A DNA stretch of 64,000 bases from contig ML677333.1 of the NCBI GenBank assembly GCA_007922305.1, positions 17,929,258 through 17,993,257 on the forward strand, read 5' to 3'. Under the pieces are notes generated by a model that was not told the origin of the DNA, made no database searches, and saw nothing but the letters and a program-made list of their open reading frames with translations. Numbering within the stretch: position 1 is the stretch's first letter; the number at the start of each line of letters is the position of its first letter. Source of the stretch: Dermatemys mawii (lineage: Eukaryota; Chordata; Testudines; Dermatemydidae). The position numbers and the translations under genes were made by a program. Shown here in pieces: positions 45,499-57,856 of the stretch.

Positions 45499-46914
45499 GT
45501 GAGTAAACAGTGGCAGGGGTAGTTCTTTTCAGCATGAATAGTTTGTGTTTCTCTCTGACTTACCACATCCTTCTAATTAGGAGGATCCTTCTAATTAGGA
45601 GCCACCAAAACTTTAATTCATACACAGAAATTTGATTGAAAAAGACAAGCATTTGATGCCTTCCCAGAATATACCATCCAATAAAGCTCATGGGGAAATG
45701 GGATTTAAGTCAATTGCAGCAAATTATGCTAATAAGTAGAACTGGGGACAGCACAAATGCAGGTGTCTGGTGCAGGAAAAGCCATTTGTCAGTGTCGGAG
45801 GTTGCTCTTAATGACTGAAAATTAAACCAGCATTTTATTCAAAGAGAAGATTTCTTATTAATCCTCACATAACTTTACAATGTGGTTTTTAATAATAAAA
45901 GAGGCATTTATGAGCTCCACAGGAAATAGATGTTCTTTAGTGAGAAGGTCATATGATGTACTTATAGAAATCTATGATTACTGTACTTCCAACTGTCGCA
46001 AGTTGTGATCTTGCTAGATCCCTTAAGCTTAAGCAGTATTATCCTTAACTTATGGATAGAAGCCAGACAAAGAGCATGCAGATACTTCATGTGTTGATGA
46101 TTCAGTTACTAGACCCCTTTCTTTTGACTTGATACTTAACTTTACACCCAGAGTCTCCCCTCTCTTCCTCCTCTCTAGTCTTCATTGTCTCCTTTCTTTT
46201 CTTGCCATTGTTTTCTTTTATATTGCTCTGAAGCAGATAGCCTCTTCCTTCATTTATACTCTAAAATGGGGTTTAAGAAGCAATCAGGAAAATTCTGGTG
46301 ATCTGAAAATCTGATAATTCTTTTAAAAGACCTAAAATCAAGCAGTGTCCTCCTACTTCTCTGTGAAGTTTCAGACCAAAATGCTGCATTAAGGGCCATC
46401 TTTTTGATGATCTATCAAAGTTTAGGGTACGGTGCAAGTGAATTATACCGCATCCAATTTAAAAGGTAGGGGTAATTTAGGTCAGCACAATATAATTGTC
46501 CAAAGTAGAAAGTGTCTAGAATGCTAAGATGGTTGTTCCTGTTATTTAAAGTAGTTCCATGAGAAGTTAAAGGACCAAAGCTCACCTAGATATCAGTTTG
46601 GTCACACTTTAAAAATAAATAAAAGTACCAATCATCTCACAGAACAGTACCCGCCGATGGTTCAATCTGCCATGGGCAGAACATTACTTTTTATTGATTT
46701 ACTAGTACCTCTTTCATACGAATTGGATTTTCCATTGAGGTCACTTATCCAAGGACTATCTAAGCTCATCCTTTCTTAGCTGGTATGGTCACAGAAATTC
46801 TCAGTGCTAGGTGGTTTGACTGCAATAAACACTGATTTCTACTAGTTTAACATACAAGTCTTTTCCAGTCACAGTTAAATTGTAACAGCTTCATAATATT
46901 ACTATATGGAATGT
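45499..46914. other. Unique DNA with a 16-bp local duplication at about 45570-45602
   Basis: CCTTCTAATTAGGA occurs twice in tandem. No gene or known repeat recognised otherwise. Confidence 0.4.
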
Positions 46915-47090
46915 ATTATGGCCCCAGTCCTGGAAAAATAAATCCATTCACGACAGCATTTGATCATGTGCTTCACTTTCAGCACATGCTTAAATCCCAT
47001 TGAAGTCAATGGGACCAAATCGCATGCTGACAGTTAAGCACAGGTTTTAGTGCAAAACTATGTAGAAATGGACTTAAGGGCTTTCTGGTG
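46915..47090. repeat. Ancient palindromic MITE-like repeat
   Basis: Starts GGCCCCAGTCCTGGAAAAA and is built around a near-palindrome (AGCACATGCTTAAATCCCAT, then TGAAGTCAATGGGAC, then GCATGCT). This is the pattern of old amniote repeats with 'cattgaagtcaatggg' centres. The right end is decayed. Confidence 0.55.
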
Positions 47091-47267
47091 TTTATTGATC
47101 TGGTAATGTAAGTTTATTTTCATTTGATTTTTTTTAAATGACACATGCACTAACAAAAATGGAATAACAAAAATCTTATCAGGAAATGCAAAAAACCATG
47201 TTTTTCATAATTGTAACACTTTGCATGCAGGGCAACATTTTCAAGCAACTGTTCTCTAGATAAATAT

Positions 47268-49250
47268 ATTCATAGAAGCATAGACTTTAAGGTCAAGAAG
47301 GGATCATCATGATTATATAGTCTGAACTCCTGCAAGTTGCTGGCCACAGAACCTCACCCACCAACTCCTGTGATAGACCCATAACCTCTGGCTGAGTTAC
47401 TGAAGTCCTGAAATCGTGGTTCAAAGACTTCCAAGTTATAGAGAATTCAGCATTTGCTCTAGTTTAAACCTGCACGTGACCGATGCATCATGCTGAAGAG
47501 GAAAACAAAAAACTGCCAGGGTCTCTGCCAGTCTGACCCACAGGAAAAATCTTTCTTGACCCCAAATGTGGCAGGCAGTCAGGCCCTGAGCATGTGGGAA
47601 AGATCAACAAGGCTGATACCTGGGAAAGAATTTGCTGTAGTAACTCAGAACTCTTCCTATCCATTGTCCCATCTCTGGCTGTTAGAGATGTTTTCTACTG
47701 GCAGTCGCTGATTGGCCACATGCCATTATAGGCAGTCTCATCCGTCCATCCTCTTCATAAACGTACCAAGCTCAATCTTGAAGCCAGTTAGGTTTTTTCT
47801 CCCACTTCTCCCTTTGGAAGGCTTTTCCAGAACTTCACTCCTCTGATGGTTAGAAACCTTTACCTAATTTCAAGCTTAAACTTGTTGAAGGCCAGTTTAT
47901 ATTCATTTGTGCTTGTGTCAATGTGGGCACTTAACTTAAATAACTCCTCTCCCTGCCTGGTATATCCCTCTGATGTATTTTTAAGAGCAATCTTATCTCC
48001 CCTCAGGCATCTTTTGATTAGGCTAAACAAGCCAAGCTCTTGTAGTCTCATCTCAGAAGGTAGGTTTTTCATTCCTCAGATCATCCTAGTAGCTCTTCTC
48101 TGCACCTGTTCCTGTTTGAATTCATTTTTCTTAAACATGGGAGACCAGAACTGCACACATTATTGTATAATGATATTAGCACTTCCCTGTCTTTACTGGC
48201 AGTATCTCACCGAATGCATTGTAGCCTGTCTTAGACTTTTTCACAGCCACAGCATATTGATTGCTCATAGTTATCGTGTAATCAACCAACACAGCATATT
48301 GATTGCTCATAGTCATCGTGTAATCAACCAATACACCCAGGTCTTCCTCCTTTTCTGTCACTTCCAAATGATTAATCCCCAGTTTATAGCAAAAATTCTT
48401 GTTGTTAGTCCCTAAATGCACCTTGTACTTTGTGCTGTTAAATTTCATCCAATTTCTATTACTCCTGTTTTACAAGGTCATCCAGATCTTGTTGTAGGCT
48501 ATTCTTTCCTTCTCCATATTGACAATACTTTCCAACTTTGTGCCATCCGTAAATTTTATTAGCACATTCTAACTTTTTGTTCCAAGGTCAGTAATAAAAA
48601 AGTTAAATAAGATTGGTCCCAAGACCGATCTCTGAGGAAATCCAGCCTGACAGTTCACTGTTCAGTATGACCATTTGTAGTCTCCTCTCTAACAAGTTTC
48701 TTATCCACCTTTTAATTTTCATATTAATTCCCAGTTTAACTAATAATTTCCCATATGGAGCAATATCAAATGCCTACTGAATTCCAGGTAGATTACATCT
48801 ACTGCATTTCCTTTGAGAAGATAACTGTTTTTTTTAGTCAAAGGAGATGAGGTTGATCTGGCATGATCTACCTTTTATAAAACCAAGTTGTGTTTTATTC
48901 CAATTACTGTTCACCTCTATGTCCTTAACTGCTTTTCCTTCAAAATTTGTTCAAAGATCTTGCATAAAATCGAGGTCAAACAAACAGGACTGTAGTTTCC
49001 TGAATCACCTTTTTCTTTTTCTTAAAAACAGAAACTATATTAGCAATTCTTCAGTCATTGCATATGACTCCTGAGTTTACAGATTCATTAAAAATCCTTC
49101 GTATTGGACTTGCAATTTTCTGTGCCAGTTCCTTTAATATTCTTGGATGGAGATTGTCTGGGCTCCCTCATTCAGTCTCATTAAGCTGTTTTGAGTTTGA
49201 CTTCCACCTCAGTAGTGTTGTAGAAGAATTATCGTTAAACGTCTGATAGT
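47268..49250 (-). mobile_element. CR1 LINE of an older subfamily, minus strand
   Basis: The 3' UTR at the left is long ('agactttaaggtcaagaagggatcatcatgat', then 'ggccacagaacctcaccca'), as in the older CR1-L-like subfamilies. ORF2 pieces on the minus strand include MKFNSTKYKVHLGTNNKNFC (48448), INHLEVTEKEEDLGVLVDYT, MKNLPSEMRLQELGLFSLIK (48072) and RCLRGDKIALKNTSEGY. RT pieces continue right to about 49250 in broken frames. It differs clearly from the CR1 at 27.9-30.9 kb and is more decayed. Confidence 0.85.
48249..48332 (-). repeat. In-frame 42-bp tandem duplication within CR1 ORF2
   Basis: The unit ACAGCATATTGATTGCTCAT... at 48249-48290 is repeated at 48291-48332 with about two base differences. 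It encodes two copies of VLVDYTMTMSNQYA in the minus frame. Since the host copy is already dead, the in-frame length is probably chance. Confidence 0.9.
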
Positions 49251-49600
49251 AACATTAATCCAAATATTATCATATTTCCTGACTTGTCTTTAAGATTTCA
49301 TTTCATTAATGCAGTCTTAAGGTTGCATGCTTAAGGAAACAAAATTGAAGATATAAATTGATTTAGTAAAAAAAATAATTTCAAGCAAATTGTTTTTAAA
49401 ATCAGAATCCTGCTGATAACATTTTAAATGCTGTATATTCTCACAGTGAAAAAATTGTGTAATTAGAACAGTCTACTGATGAGTAATTTTGCATTGAGAA
49501 CAAATGAAAATTGTCACTTATTTTAACACATGATAGGACCTACTGCTAAAAATAGATGAACTCATAACCCCTGGTTGGGCAGACCCCTTTGAAACCTTAT
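49251..49600. other. Unique AT-rich DNA
   Basis: No gene or known repeat recognised. Confidence 0.4.
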
Positions 49601-49601
49601 A

Positions 49602-49894
49602 GGGTATGTCTACACAGCCTGCAGGAGTGAGCCTCCCAACCCAGGTTGACAGACTTGTACCAAAGAAGCTCATACTAGTACAGTAAAAATAGCTGTGTTG
49701 ACAACAGTTTGATGTGGCTTGGGCTGGAGCTCAGGGTCTAAAGCCTAGAAAATGGGGTGGGCTTCGAAGCTTGAGATGCAACTTGAAATCATTGTTTACA
49801 TAGTTATTTTTAGTGCACTAGTGTGACCCCTGCTAACCCGAGTTTGTCCACCTGGGCTAGGATGCTCAATTTTGCAGGCTGTGCAAACATATCC
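49602..49894. mobile_element. Harbinger-type MITE, 'gggtatgtctacaca' ends
   Basis: Left end GGGTATGTCTACACAGCCTG and right end GCAGGCTGTGCAAACATATCC are inverted counterparts. The body includes 'ggcttgggctggagctc' and is non-coding. The flanks do not show an unambiguous target duplication. Confidence 0.7.
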
Positions 49895-50595
49895 GAGGGG
49901 CTCCCTGCACGCAGAGCAGATTCAGCTGGGCACATTTAGTATCAGGATCATAGGTATAGTTTGAACCATTTTCCTTTATAGTTATTGCCAAAGAATATAG
50001 CATCACATGCTAATGTCTATTACCAGGGCTTAAATTCAGTGGAGCTGTCTGGCGCGGTACTCTGGCAAATATTTTCAAATCCCTTCCCCCCTCCAGTGTT
50101 TTTATAGCATGTTGCGGGGCAGAGAGCATGGAGGGTTGTGGGAAATATTGTCTGAGAATTTAAGCCCTGTCTATTACGCATATCCTAGACCCTCCATTTT
50201 CTTCACATGGTGCACAAAACGTCAGATCTATCAAGATATGAAGCTGATTTATTGCAGACAAAGTCAAAGAACTTTCAGCACTTACGTAATTGTTTCACGC
50301 CTCTCTGATTTCTTGAAATTATGTTCTTCATGACCTGTCTCTGTGCGCAGAAAAATGTAGAAGAATAATATAGAAGAAATTTTTGGGAAAACTTACTATA
50401 TAACAAGTGAAATAGACTTGCTTTTGATTGGCATACAACTTCCAGACCATTTCCAATAACCTTCTAATCTTTTATTCTGATTCTTTATAAAACTTCCTCA
50501 CTTAACACTTATATTTTGATTTACTAAACAATGCTATTTCATAACTTTGAATTTTCAACAGGATTTTTAATCTCTTGACCTCTCTTCTTCCCTTC
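49895..50595. other. Unique DNA
   Basis: No gene recognised. Confidence 0.4.
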
Positions 50596-51516
50596 TTTTA
50601 ATAAAGGGGTTGGCAAACCACGGGCCACATCTGGCCCATGGGACCGTTCTGCCTGGCCCTTGAGCTTCCAGCAGGGGAGGAGAGCCTTGGCCCCTCCCCT
50701 GCTGTCCCCTCTGCCCCGCAGCCTCAGCTCGCCACACCACTAGTGCTCTTAGCAGTGTAGCAGCATGGCTGGCTCCAGTCGTGGGGTGCAGGGCTGGACA
50801 CTGGGGCAACGTCAGCACCAGTGCACCCCCCATGGAGCCAGGAAGGTGTGGGGGGGGCTGCACTGCAGGGGAGGGCAGAGAGTGAGGCTCGCCTTTGGCC
50901 TCAGGGGAGCAGGCGGGAGGTGCTGGTGACGGGAGCACAGCAAACGTGGGCAGAGGACTGAGGAGGACACCGGGCATCTGCGCAGTTGGACAGAGAGAAG
51001 TGACGCTTTGAAGTGGAAACCACCACTTCTCTCCAGCTGCACGGCTGCCTCTGCTCCTCCTGAGTCTACTGCCCATGTTTGGGGACTGTATTTTGAAAGG
51101 GACTTGGGGGTGGGTGGGATGGGGGTTGAGTCCAGGGGGGTGGTTAGGGGCAGGGGATTCTGGGAGGGGGCGGTCAGGGGACAAGTAGCAGGGGGTGGTT
51201 GGATAAGACATGGGAGTCCCAGGGCCCTATCAGGGGGCGGAGGTGTGGATAGGGGTCGGGGTGGTCAGAGGATGCGGGTGGGTTGGATAGAGGGTGGCGT
51301 CCCAGGGGGTGGTTAAGGGCGGGGTTCCCAGGAGGAGGCAGTCAGGGGACAAGGATCGGGCGGTTAGATGGGTTCGGGGGGGGTCTGAGAGGAGTGCGAA
51401 GTGGGAGGCGGTGGATAAGGGTGAGGGCCAGGCTGTTTGGGAAGGCACAGTCCTCCCTCCCTGGCCCTCCAATCAGTTTCCCAACGCCAATATGTTTGCC
51501 CACCCCTGTTTTAATA
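50596..51516. mobile_element. hAT MITE with perfect 8-bp target duplication
   Basis: TTTTAATA is repeated exactly at 50596-50603 and 51509-51516. The 905-bp body starts AAGGGGTTGGCAAACC and ends GTTTGCCCACCCCTG. It is GC-rich with a G-rich tandem-repeat section at about 51090-51400. The long overlapping frames on both strands (up to 214 codons) arise from this composition and are not genes. Confidence 0.9.
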
Positions 51517-51872
51517 TGAATAGGCCAGATTACTTGTACTGCTTGTTCAGCTTTTTGAAACATTGTCTATATTATTTTCCATTTTGGCCATTTTCCTTTT
51601 TATGGGGTCATATTCTGAAAAATATCTGGAACTGGAAGGAAAAGATATGAAAAGTCACTTGTCTCCTGTTGATTTTCAGGTAGGATTCTCATGAATGATC
51701 TCAGACTTTTTTCACTAGTATTAAGAGGATGGTATTGTGTGTGTAAAATAGTACTTAAAGAGTTATGCTACCAAATATAATAATTTGTTACAAGGAGTGA
51801 AAAATAAACAAAATAACCCAATGATGTATTGGCTGGTTAATAAAGGACAAAACTCTTTTTGTCATATGAGTA

Positions 51873-53190
51873 ATCTGTCAGTTCTTCTGCAAATACTTGC
51901 TCATGTCCATTTCATATAAGGTGTGCATGCTCGCCACATGCACGAGTACCGGAAGTTTTCCCCTCAGCGGTATCCACAAGGGACTGGCTCTGATGCCCTC
52001 TGGAGTGGCGTCCTCATGGCACAATATAAGGGGTGCTGCCAACTCCCCACACCCGCAGTTCCTTCTTGGCAGAAACTGACAGTGGGGAAGAAGAGTGGCT
52101 TGTGGAATGGAATGAGCCATCTCTAAGAACACCAGTTATGGAAAAGGTAACCGTCTTTTCTTCTTCCAGGGCTTGCTCATATCCATTCCATATTAGGTGA
52201 CTCCCAAGCAGTACCCCTGCAGGTAGGTAGGCGTTGATGAATGTGTAGATTGCAACACAGCTCTGCCGAGCCCAGTGTTGTCTTTGGCCTGCTGAGTGAT
52301 GGCATAATGCGCCGTGAATGTGTGGACAGAGGGCCACGTTGCAGCTCTACAGATGTCCTAAATAGGGATGGGTGCCAGAAAGGCTGCCGAGAATGCCTGA
52401 GCTCTGCTCGAGTGGGCTCTGACAGTCGGCAGCAGCGGGACTCCCGCAGGTAATAACAGGTCCTTATACAACAGGTGATTAAATTGGAAATCCTCTGTGA
52501 GGACACCAGAAGGCCCTTCATCCTATGTGCTGTAGTGAAGAAGAGCAGAGCTGATTTATGGAAAGGCTTTTGTAAATTCTAGATGAAAAGCCAAGGATCT
52601 TCAGAAGTCCAGCACATAAAGACACCTCTCTTTGCCAGTCTTGTGTGGTTTGGCACAGAATACCGGGAGGAAGATGTCCTGATTCATATGGAAGTTAGAC
52701 AACACCTTTGACAGGAAGGCTGGGTAGGACCGCAGCTGAATCATGTCTTTTGTAGAAGACCGTGTAGAGCGGTTCTGAGGTCAAAGCTTTAATTCCAGAG
52801 AGTCGTCTTGCCTATGTCACCACCACCAGGAAAACAGTCTTCCATCACAGAGGGAAAAGCATCAGGAGCCCAGCAGCTGAAAGGACGGGCCTATGAGCAT
52901 AGAGAGGACTAAGTTAAAATCCCACTGTGGGACAAAGTTCCATTCCTGCAGGAAGAGTCTCTTGAGCCCCCTCAAGAATCTGACCGTCATGTCATGAGAA
53001 AACACCACCTGGCCTTGGATCGGCGGGTGAAAAGTGGAGATGGCTGCAACATGCACTCTAATGGAAGTGTGTGCCAGGCCCTTGTTCCTCAAGTGAAGCA
53101 GGTGGTCCAGGACAGCCTGTATGGAAGAGCACGAGGGAGCAATGCCACGCTTGGACGCCCAATGCCACACTTGTCCACTTGGCAAGGTAA
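51873..53190 (-). mobile_element. DIRS retrotransposon, 3' part (minus strand)
   Basis: The element is oriented right to left: the recombinase lies at about 53185-52290 and the terminal repeat at 52085-51890. The terminal sequence on the plus strand, TTGCTCATGTCCATTTCATA, then 'cggaagttttcccctcagcggtatccac' and 'acaatataaggggtgctgcc', matches the start of the plus-strand DIRS at 19361. The 3' terminus is therefore the inverted counterpart of a DIRS 5' terminus, the hallmark of this order. RT and gag of this copy are absent. Confidence 0.8.
52290..53185 (-). pseudogene. DIRS tyrosine recombinase pseudogene
   Basis: These enzymes integrate circular DIRS cDNA without target duplication. The minus frame at 53185-52862 reads WHWASKRGIAPSC, then VLDHLLHLRNKGLAHTSIRV, then HVAAISTFHPPIQGQ, then VFSHDMTVRFLRGLKRLF and PQWDFNLVLSMLIGPSFQ, the core-binding domain and start of the catalytic domain. 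After a poorly readable middle, another frame at about 52435-52300 gives TVRAHSSRAQAFSAAFLA, then DICRAATWPSVHTF, then TAHYA, with the conserved RAHS arginine-histidine box and the HYA tyrosine. A stop precedes DICRAATW and frames shift, so it is dead. Confidence 0.75.
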
Positions 53191-54390
53191 GTCAAGTTGT
53201 GTCTATGCTGCTGCTATCCTTGGTCATGTGGCACAGACTGCTGGCAGCACATCCCAAGGTTCTTAGCACTACAGTAAGATGAGCCACTCTTAGTTCTTTC
53301 CCCATGAGTTGTGAGAGAACTTTTCTGCCCTTTCTGGATTTAGGTGGGAATTGTGGGAAGGCATTAGAGAACTAGCTGCACTCTAGTGGTCCACACTGCT
53401 GAATGGTCATGTTAATGGCTGACAAGTTGTGTCCACTTCAGTTTTAGCATTTGCCCACTCTTGGGCTAGTCACTTGAGTTAAAAGCACCCCCTCACTTGA
53501 GATGGGGATGGGTTTTGTTAATGGACAAGAGTTGAGTAAGAGCTAACGCTTGAATTAACTTTGCAGTGAAGACGAGCCTTCAGAGTGTGTTTAAAAGTTG
53601 TCTGTGCCTAAAACTTAGGTTGACCTGGTGACATTCAGGGGTGGGAAAAATTCACACCCCTAAGAGACGTGAGCTGACCTAAGCCCTCGTTCAGACACCG
53701 CCACTTCGATGGAAATTTTTTTCCCATCAACTTAGCTTCCACCTTGTTACCAGCTTTGCCCGTTACTTTGGGGTATGCTCATTAGGATTACTCTTCTGGG
53801 AGTGGATTCTATACTTCTATCAGTGGTACTGCTTGCGTCACTTGTATTTTCATATGGAGATCACTTCTCCCTGCTGCAAGTTCCTGCTTAATGGAACTAT
53901 TCTGCAGGACCTAGGTTCCCCAGAGTTGGGTTCTTCCAGCCCCAGAATCAGAATTAATTTAGTTTAGTTTCTCCGCAATGGCCATACCATTCTTGAGTGC
54001 TTCTTTAGCATCTTGATCATCCAGTAGCTTCTTGCTTTTAATTTACTTCAAAAAACGGTGGTTGTTACTTTTTGAGTCTATGGCTGGCTATTCTTAAAAT
54101 TCTGTTTAGGCATTCCTAATTATATAACTACTTATTATATGGAGTTAGGATAAGTTTGTTTGCTATTTAGACACACTGAATAATGTTGAGAAATAGAGAC
54201 TAAGGGTATTTTCAATTTGAGCACTGTGAATTTTTCATTTTTTTTGAGGCAGCATTAAGTAAACTCTTTCAATAATGTCATTGTCTGAATGGTACTGAAA
54301 AACAGTCTTCCAAATTCCGGTGTGTAAATCCATAGTTTTCTCTTGGAGGCAAGGACTGTTTTTTGTTTGTACAGTGCCTACACCAATGGG
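53191..54390. other. MITE remnants and unique DNA
   Basis: The stretch 53280-53760, with 'gaagacgagccttcagagtg' and 'ttcacacccctaagagacgtgagctgacc', resembles decayed MITEs of reptile genomes, but no paired ends could be fixed. No gene was recognised in the rest. Confidence 0.35.
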
Positions 54391-55233
54391 TAGGGGCCTA
54401 CCAAATTCATTGCTATCAAAGATGCATCATGGGCCATGAAATCTGGTCTCCTACCATGAAATCTGGTCTCTTGTGTGCTTTTACCCTATATTATACAGAT
54501 TTCAGAGAGGAGACTACCGTTTCTCAAATTGGGGGTCCTCCTGACACAAAAGTGATTTGAAGGGGTTGTCACAAAGTTATTTTAGGAGGGTTGCAGTATT
54601 GTCACCCTTACTTCTGCTCTACCTTCAGAGCTGCGTGGCTGGAGAGCACGGCTGTTGGCCCGGTGCCCATCTATGAAAGCAACACCTCGCCAGCAGAAGT
54701 GCAGAAGTAAGAGTGGCGGTGCCCAGCTCTGAGGGCAGAGCTGTTGCAAGCAGCAGTGAAAAAGTAAGGATGGTATGGTATGGCCTAGCCTGGCCTGGCG
54801 TGGCCTGGCCACCACTATTTCTGTGCTGCTGCCTTCAGAGATGGGTAGCCAGAGAGTAGTGTCTGCTGACCAAGGGCCCAGCTCTGAAGGCAGTAGCACA
54901 GAAGTAAAGGTGGCAATACCATACCATGCCATTCTTACTTTTTCTGCTGCTGCTTGCAGTGGCTGTGCCCTCACAGCTGGGTTCCCAGCCCGCAGTCACC
55001 ACTCTCCAGCTGCCCAGCTCTGAAGGCAGCACCAGCAACAGCGCAGAAATAAAGGTACAATAACCTTGCGACTCTCCCACAACTCCATTTTGGGTCCGGA
55101 TCCCTTCAATTACAACACCATGAAATTTCAGATTTAAATAGCTGAAATCATGAAATGTATGTTTTTTTTTAAATCCTATGAATGTGAAATTGACCAAAAT
55201 GGACTATGAATTTGGTAGGGCCCTATCAGTGGG
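54383..55233. mobile_element. hAT-type element with 'tagggccctaccaaattc' ends
   Basis: The body 54391-55225 starts TAGGGGCCTACCAAATTCAT and ends ATGAATTTGGTAGGGCCCTA, inverted ends of about 18 bp. The flanks CCAATGGG and TCAGTGGG match at six of eight positions, compatible with an 8-bp duplication. Inside, GC-rich units (CAGAGCTG, GGCAGCACCAGC and their complements) alternate in direct and inverted order with 'aagtaagggtggcaatacca' blocks. The 82-130 codon frames within it are compositional. Confidence 0.75.
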
Positions 55234-56010
55234 GTACTGGTCTGTTACTAGGAATCCTAGGCACTAATGTTTTGGTAATTCCTCCCCAGCCACCTGCAGT
55301 GTGCTGGGTTTTTCAGTTAATTAAAATATTTCTCCTTCATTAGTTGCAATCTACCAGAGTTTGTGTATTTTCCCTTAATAAAAACAAAAGTAGGTAATGT
55401 GTATGATTTCTGTAATGATGGTTAAACATTTGATAGAGGTTATTTAATCCAAAGCAGTATTGTTTGTTTTAACTTTATTTCAGCTCTACAAAAGTGTTGC
55501 ATTTTGCTTTATTCCTCTCTAGTTTATACACAAAGATCTTTAAATTGTTTACTTGTAATCTGAGTAAACTAATATACCCCATCAACCCCAGATAATGAAA
55601 CTTTCTTATGGATTAATTTGAGTTAATGTTTTGAGTTTTATTTTTTCTGCCCTTGGGGAGAAAAATGCCTTCTAGTTAATATAGTTTGGACTTGGATTGC
55701 ATGCATGCTTTTAGTGTCTGAGAGAATAAACGTCCATACCAATTTCCCACCCCACCCCCAATAATCCCAGCATTCCTGTTTCTTGAAAACATCGCTTTCT
55801 GGATTCAGTTCTCAAAGTATCTGCATGGGTAAATTGTCCAATAGATATTCCGAAATCATTCAAATGCTAATTTGTTTCTAATGCTTTCTGTTCTTATCTG
55901 AAACCTACTAGCTGGAGGCCAATATGAAGGATCAGGATTTGGGTGATCATCACCAAAGGCAAAGGTTTAATCAGCAGAAGAGCAAAGCTGACGCTTGATT
56001 TCTGAATCAC
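55234..56010. other. Unique AT-rich DNA
   Basis: No gene or known repeat recognised. Confidence 0.4.
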
Positions 56011-56749
56011 AGATGTGAAACTTAGGGTGCGTCTACACAGGGAAGTTTAATACAAAACCTTTTTGATGTAATTTATTGTAACCACCTTAGGGTTTAGAGA
56101 GCATGGCCCCTTTTACAGCTTTGTCCTGAGGGCAAGAAGTATTGATTGTTCCAGGAAGAGGAAGTGCTGTTTGAGGAGTGTGGAGAGGAAGAGTGAAAGG
56201 GAGTGTGTTTCTGGAGCTCCAGACAAAAAGGGTTACAGCGAGCAGACTTCACATAGTGAAGCAGCCGAAAACCTGTGCTCACAGCCTGGGAGGGACAGAG
56301 AGGTTGACTGGGGATGCCTAGCATGGGAACCAGGGGAGGTAACAAACAGACGTCATGAAACACATAAGGTGGTATGTAAGTTGTTTTCCCTGTTGTTTGT
56401 CTCTGTCTATAAATGTCAGGTTACTTATCTCTTTGTGTGGCTGAGGGAACAGCAGACACTCCCACTGCAGATTGAGCTGCTCCTTGCCATGGGGCACTTC
56501 TGTGTTAATGTACTTATGTGCATGTTGCAAGTCTTTAGGACTGTGCCTCAAGTGCAGTAAACTTGGCTGAGTGCCGTTGTCACTGAACCATGCCTGTGGT
56601 CTTTCCCTAAGAGTAACATGGAGATCTGCTGAATTAGTAGGCTATGCTCTCTGCTAGATATGATAACACCAGAGCTCCAAGGACAGAAGCACCGAGCAGC
56701 TGTAAGAACTTGGCAGCAGTAACAACATTCCACCCGTCTACACTGTGTG

Positions 56750-57460
56750 GAACTGACTCAGGAGCTGCAGCACTAATGTACCAATATATGCAGTGTCCCA
56801 TACCTAGGGAGAAGCAGGTCACATTTGCCATTTGGAAGCTGGCTACTTCAGAATGCCACCCTCTGTGTAGACAGCCAGTTTGACATGGGGAGATCAACTG
56901 TTGGGGCCATTCTCATGAGGGTCATTGATAAAGTGTTGTCTAACCGGATCCTAAAGCTGGGTAATAGTCAAGAGATCAGTGACAGTACAGAATTCTCATA
57001 CTGTATTGCAGTAACTGATGGAACACATCTGTCCATCATTTATCTTTCCTCTCCCCGCTACCCTCCACCCTCAGGAATTTATAAACAGAAAGGGATGGTT
57101 CTCCAAGGACTCCTTGACTGCCATAGTAGGTTTAAAGACACAAATTCAGTGTTATCTGGAAGGGTGCATGATGCTAGGATCTTTCAGAACTCATTTCTAT
57201 TTAAATTAATAGAGAAAGGACTCGATGCTCCCAAGACCACTGTGGACATTAATGGTGTGAAGATTGGTTCGATTATTCTGAGATACTCCGTCTTATCTGA
57301 TATGTTACTTAAGGAAGCCATTTCAGGCCATTTGGACAGAAGGAAAGAACATTTAAACTACTTCCTCAGTAGCTGGAGAATGGTAGTCACGAATACATTT
57401 AGCTGGCACTGTTTATGGAATAGATTGGAAGCAGCAGAAAAAATGTTCTGCCAGTTATAA
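56750..57460 (+). pseudogene. Harbinger transposase pseudogene, second lineage
   Basis: From the left, FAIWKLATSECHPLCRQ appears in one frame. A 211-codon frame then continues with FDMGRSTVGAILMRVIDKVL, then VTDGTHLSIIYLSS (first catalytic Asp box present), GIYKQKGMVLQGLLDCHSRF, and GRVHDARIFQNSFLFKLIEK (second Asp box HDAR present). The GDPAYPLLPWL block has degraded to RYSVLSDMLL, and the glutamate box MVVECAFGRLK reads MVVTNTFSWHC, so the third catalytic acidic residue is lost. The long frame is striking but the protein cannot cut DNA. An AATAAA lies at 57846-57851. Confidence 0.85.
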
Positions 57461-57856
57461 TTGCTTTTTTGTGTTCTACATGATATTTGTTAAAGCAAGG
57501 GAGAAAACCTTAACGATGGGTGGGAGACTTGCTTGACGATTCAAGCAGCCAGCAAGGCATCCCATAGAAAACACTAAGAGCCGTGGAAATATTGTCGGGG
57601 ATGCCTATTGTTTATATTTTGAACCACATGTTTGAACATGTGGCTAGCTGCTGGAGGAGGGTTTTCAGATAGATCCGTTGTGATAACTGTGTTGTGTATG
57701 GGTGGTGGAAGTGAAACGTTCCCTGTGTACTTTTATAAAACCCTATGAATTATTTCAGCTTTATTTTAAAGGTTTTCTGTGTTAATGAGTTGTAATGGAT
57801 GGATTCTAAACATTTTTATTATGAAAGAATAACAACACAATTCAAAATAAAGTTTT

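Noticed and set aside
50567..51211. 214-codon minus-strand frame, the longest in the window.
   Set aside because: It lies within a GC-rich hAT MITE with defined ends and target duplication, has a proline-rich low-complexity product, and overlaps open frames on the other strand.
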